A stretch of DNA of 6,897 nt from Actinomycetota bacterium (lineage in GTDB: Bacteria; Actinomycetota; Actinomycetes; Streptosporangiales; Streptosporangiaceae). Positions 4,994 to 6,897 of this stretch are shown here, in pieces (position 1 is the stretch's first letter; every line of letters begins with the position of its first letter). The stretch spans positions 3,884-10,780 of the forward strand of contig DPMS01000624.1 of assembly GCA_003541285.1 (NCBI GenBank), written 5' to 3'. Made by a program: the position numbers and the translations under genes. A model generated the notes under the pieces. It was not told the origin of the DNA. It did no database searches and was given only the letters and a program-made list of their open reading frames with translations.

Positions 4994-6202
4994 ATGGAGT
5001 ACCGGCAATCCAGCAGGCTCACCGGTGTCTGCTACGAGATCCGCGGCCCGGTCGTCGAGCAGGCTAACGCGCTGGAAGCCGCGGGGCACAGCGTGCTGCG
5101 CCTCAACATCGGCAACCCAGCCGCGTTCGGCTTCGAAGCTCCCGAGGCGATCCTGCGGGACATGATCGCGAGCCTGCCGGCCGCGCATGGCTACAGTGAC
5201 GCCCGTGGCATCCTGCCCGCCCGGCAGGCAGTGGCGGAATATTACGCGCAACGACTGTCGTGCGCGGTGGACGTGGACGACGTCTATCTCGGCAATGGCG
5301 TGTCAGAACTGGCCGCCATGGCGATCCAGGCCCTGGTGGACGCCGGCGACGAGGTGCTCATTCCCAGCCCCGACTACCCGCTGTGGACCGCCGTGACCCG
5401 GCTGGCCGGCGGCACCGCGGTGCACTACGTCTGCGACGAGTCCGCAGGCTGGCAGCCCGGCCTTGACGACATCGCGGCGAAGATCACCGACCGGGCCAAG
5501 GCGATCGTGGTGATCAACCCGAACAACCCGACCGGAGCGGTCTACTCACCAGAACTGCTGGCGGGCATCGCCGACCTCGCCCGCCGCCACAACCTGATGA
5601 TCTTCGCCGACGAGATCTACGACAAGATCCTCTACGACGGCGCGGTTCATCACCACATCGCCGCGACCGCGCCGGACGTGCTGTGCCTGACTTTCGGCGG
5701 CCTGTCCAAGAGCCACCGGGTGTCCGGGTTCCGGGCCGGCTGGCTGGTGGTGTCGGGGCCCCGCCAGCACGCCCGCGACTACCTGGAGGGGCTGACCATG
5801 CTCGCGGGCATGCGGCTGTGCCCCAACGCACCGGCCCAGCACGCCATCGCGGCCTCGCTCACCGACCACAGCCTGGACGCGCTTGTCCAGCCTGGCGGCC
5901 GGCTGGCCGAGCAGCGCGACCGGGCCTGGCGGACACTCAACGAGATCCCCGGCGTTTCCTGCGTCAAGCCGCAGGGCGCCATCTACGCCTTCCCCCGCCT
6001 CGATCCCGCTGTGCACCCGATCCGCGACGACGAGAAGCTGGTGCTCGACCTGCTGCTCCGCGAGAAGATCCACATCGTGCAGGGCACCGGCTTCAACTGG
6101 CCCTACCCCGACCACCTGCGCATCGTCACTCTCCCGCACGCCGATGAACTCGAGGCCGCGATCCGCCGCGTCGGCCGGTTCCTCGACAGCTACCGGCAGT
6201 AG
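4994..6202 (+). CDS. alaA: Alanine-synthesising PLP aminotransferase, AlaA type
   Basis: 402 residues, close in length and sequence along the whole chain to E. coli AlaA (YfbQ) as I remember it: VCYEIRGPV near 12-20, LNIGNPAAFGF at 37-47, YLGNGVSEL at 98-106, PDYPLWTA at 126-133, and NAPAQHAI at 278-285. AlaA is a cytoplasmic fold-type I aminotransferase that makes L-alanine from pyruvate with glutamate as donor. Visible PLP residues are N178 in NPNNPTG, D206 and Y209 in FADEIYDKILYD, Schiff-base K239 in GLSKSHRVSGFR, and R376 for the substrate carboxylate in HLRIVTLP. All expected catalytic residues are present and there is no frameshift. The start at ATG 4994 rests on the ribosome site and family N-terminus. 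The gene is alone on its strand, divergent from an HxlR regulator that probably controls it, and ends in a large inverted repeat. Related specificities, such as aspartate or aromatic amino acids, cannot be excluded, but the match to AlaA is strong. Confidence 0.93.
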   Translation: MEYRQSSRLTGVCYEIRGPVVEQANALEAAGHSVLRLNIGNPAAFGFEAPEAILRDMIASLPAAHGYSDARGILPARQAVAEYYAQRLSCAVDVDDVYLGNGVSELAAMAIQALVDAGDEVLIPSPDYPLWTAVTRLAGGTAVHYVCDESAGWQPGLDDIAAKITDRAKAIVVINPNNPTGAVYSPELLAGIADLARRHNLMIFADEIYDKILYDGAVHHHIAATAPDVLCLTFGGLSKSHRVSGFRAGWLVVSGPRQHARDYLEGLTMLAGMRLCPNAPAQHAIAASLTDHSLDALVQPGGRLAEQRDRAWRTLNEIPGVSCVKPQGAIYAFPRLDPAVHPIRDDEKLVLDLLLREKIHIVQGTGFNWPYPDHLRIVTLPHADELEAAIRRVGRFLDSYRQ

Positions 6203-6243
6203 CCGCCCGCCGGTGACCGGCCGGCCGGTCATGGGCGGGCGGC
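6202..6243. terminator. Bidirectional terminator: 42-bp near-perfect inverted repeat
   Basis: The repeat is centred between 6222 and 6223. Bases 6202-6211 pair with 6234-6243 (10 bp). One G/G mismatch and one G/T position follow, then 6214-6222 pair with 6223-6231 (9 bp), a perfect 18-bp palindrome. Its left edge is the last base of the alaA TAG. It contains the whole TGA of the convergent endopeptidase gene (6229-6231) and its last four codons. The symmetry gives an equally stable hairpin in both transcripts. Confidence 0.75.
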
Positions 6244-6897
6244 ACCGTCCAGGTTCGTCGCGTACCAGGACGAGGACAGGCTGACCAGTTCCACGAACTC
6301 GCCAGGCTGCGGGGCGTCGATGACGTCGTTGTTGCCGACATAGATCCCGACGTGCCCGATGGCATCGAAGAAGATCAGGTCGCCGGGCTTGATGGCCGAC
6401 ATCGACACGTGCGGCAGCGCGGCCCACTGCTCATAGGTGGTACGCGGGATGGCCACCCCCGCCGCCGCCCAGGCAGCCTGGACCAGCCCGGAGCAGTCGA
6501 ACGTGCCGGGGCCGGTCGCACCCCACACGTAGGGCTTGCCGAGCTGGGCATAGGCGAACGCGACCGCCTTCCCCTGCGGCGTGTTGGTCGGCCCGGTGTA
6601 GACCGCAGTGGTCGTCCCACCGGAAATCGCAGCCTGCTGCTGGGTGGTGAGCGTGTCGAGCAGAGCCTTCTGCTTGGCCACTGCCGCTGCGATGACCTTC
6701 CGCTTCGCCAGGCGCTGCCGCTGCAGGGCGATGACCGCCGCCTCGGTGCGCTGTGCGATCTGCTGCGCCGAGGCGTACTGGCGCGCGGCCGTGATGACGC
6801 TGTTCAGTTCGGCGGTCCGGTCACTGGACAGATGCTGGAGGATCGAGGCCTGGGCGATGACAGTCTGCGGGCTGGGATTGGTCAGCAGGGCCCCGAA
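6229..6897 (-). CDS. NlpC/P60 peptidoglycan endopeptidase (RipA-like), 5' end outside window
   Basis: The frame is open from the right edge (base 6897 is the first base of a codon) to TGA at 6231-6229: 222 residues, N-terminus missing. Residues 1-90 are Gln/Ala/Arg-rich with a heptad-like pattern and read as a coiled coil, as in the N-terminal autoinhibitory or divisome-binding part of RipA-type hydrolases. After a Gly/Thr linker (93-107) comes the NlpC/P60 domain. KAVAFAYAQLGKPYVWGATGPGTFDCSGLV carries catalytic Cys135, then GHVGIYVG carries His182, and D194 in VIDAP sits 12 residues on, where RipA has its third polar residue. Such enzymes cut the D-Glu-DAP bond of stem peptides and are secreted; a signal peptide should lie upstream. 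GTG 6681 is in frame but would discard the coiled coil, so it is not taken as the start. The gene converges on alaA through a shared terminator. Confidence 0.9.
   Translation of the reverse strand, partial: FGALLTNPSPQTVIAQASILQHLSSDRTAELNSVITAARQYASAQQIAQRTEAAVIALQRQRLAKRKVIAAAVAKQKALLDTLTTQQQAAISGGTTTAVYTGPTNTPQGKAVAFAYAQLGKPYVWGATGPGTFDCSGLVQAAWAAAGVAIPRTTYEQWAALPHVSMSAIKPGDLIFFDAIGHVGIYVGNNDVIDAPQPGEFVELVSLSSSWYATNLDGAARP

Noticed and set aside
4895..5251. N-terminal extension of the HxlR regulator
   Set aside because: The added residues would be read antisense to alaA and through the operator and promoter. HxlR proteins begin close to the Cys-containing helix encoded just after 4894.
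5546..6427. Open frame of 293 codons on the - strand
   Set aside because: It is antisense to alaA, whose catalytic residues are all conserved, and crosses the terminator into the endopeptidase gene in another frame. No motif was found.
1..6897. CRISPR array, tRNA, transposon ends, integrase or a defence-type gene set
   Set aside because: I looked for regularly spaced direct repeats, cloverleaf-like segments, terminal inverted repeats and nuclease, helicase or toxin motifs. I found none that could be supported.

Overview
The window is high-GC DNA (roughly two thirds or more G+C by eye). It has strong G/C preference at third codon positions, many GTG starts, a TTG-or-GTG start, tight gene spacing and leaderless-type promoters. 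These traits and the protein families present point to an actinomycete, probably a filamentous one; genus cannot be fixed from the sequence. No tRNA, rRNA, CRISPR array, transposase, integrase or attachment site was seen.

Region 1 (1-2610, + strand) is a compact cell-envelope gene set. It holds the C-terminal part of an OmpA-like peptidoglycan-binding protein cut by the window edge, then a four-helix membrane protein with a long hydrophilic N-terminus. Last is a secreted penicillin-binding-fold serine hydrolase that resembles class A beta-lactamases but lacks the deacylating glutamate. Gaps of 25 and 6 bases suggest one operon.

Region 2 (2611-4226, + strand) starts with about 205 non-coding bases containing two mutually exclusive hairpins. 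A GNAT acetyltransferase follows, ending in a strong hairpin. Next comes an orphan multi-pass membrane protein whose C-terminus resembles a degenerate K+-channel pore or a DUF1345-type segment.

Region 3 (4220-6202) is a divergent regulator/enzyme pair. An HxlR-type regulator with a C-terminal SCP2-like domain (- strand) faces a clear orthologue of the alanine aminotransferase AlaA (+ strand). The 99 bases between them carry three TTGGAA/TTCCAA half-sites. One of these coincides with the regulator's -35 box, and that promoter predicts transcription starting exactly at the regulator's ATG. The layout suggests autoregulation and probable control of alaA, with a ligand or redox signal.

Region 4 (6202-6897) has a 42-bp near-perfect inverted repeat between, and including parts of, the convergent 3' ends of alaA and an NlpC/P60 peptidoglycan endopeptidase. 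The endopeptidase runs off the right edge on the - strand.

Two cell-wall loci therefore flank a metabolic regulator/enzyme pair. Nothing here proves a new defence or mobile system. The best leads are the HxlR-SCP2/alaA control region, the OmpA/membrane/serine-hydrolase operon and the channel-like orphan membrane protein.
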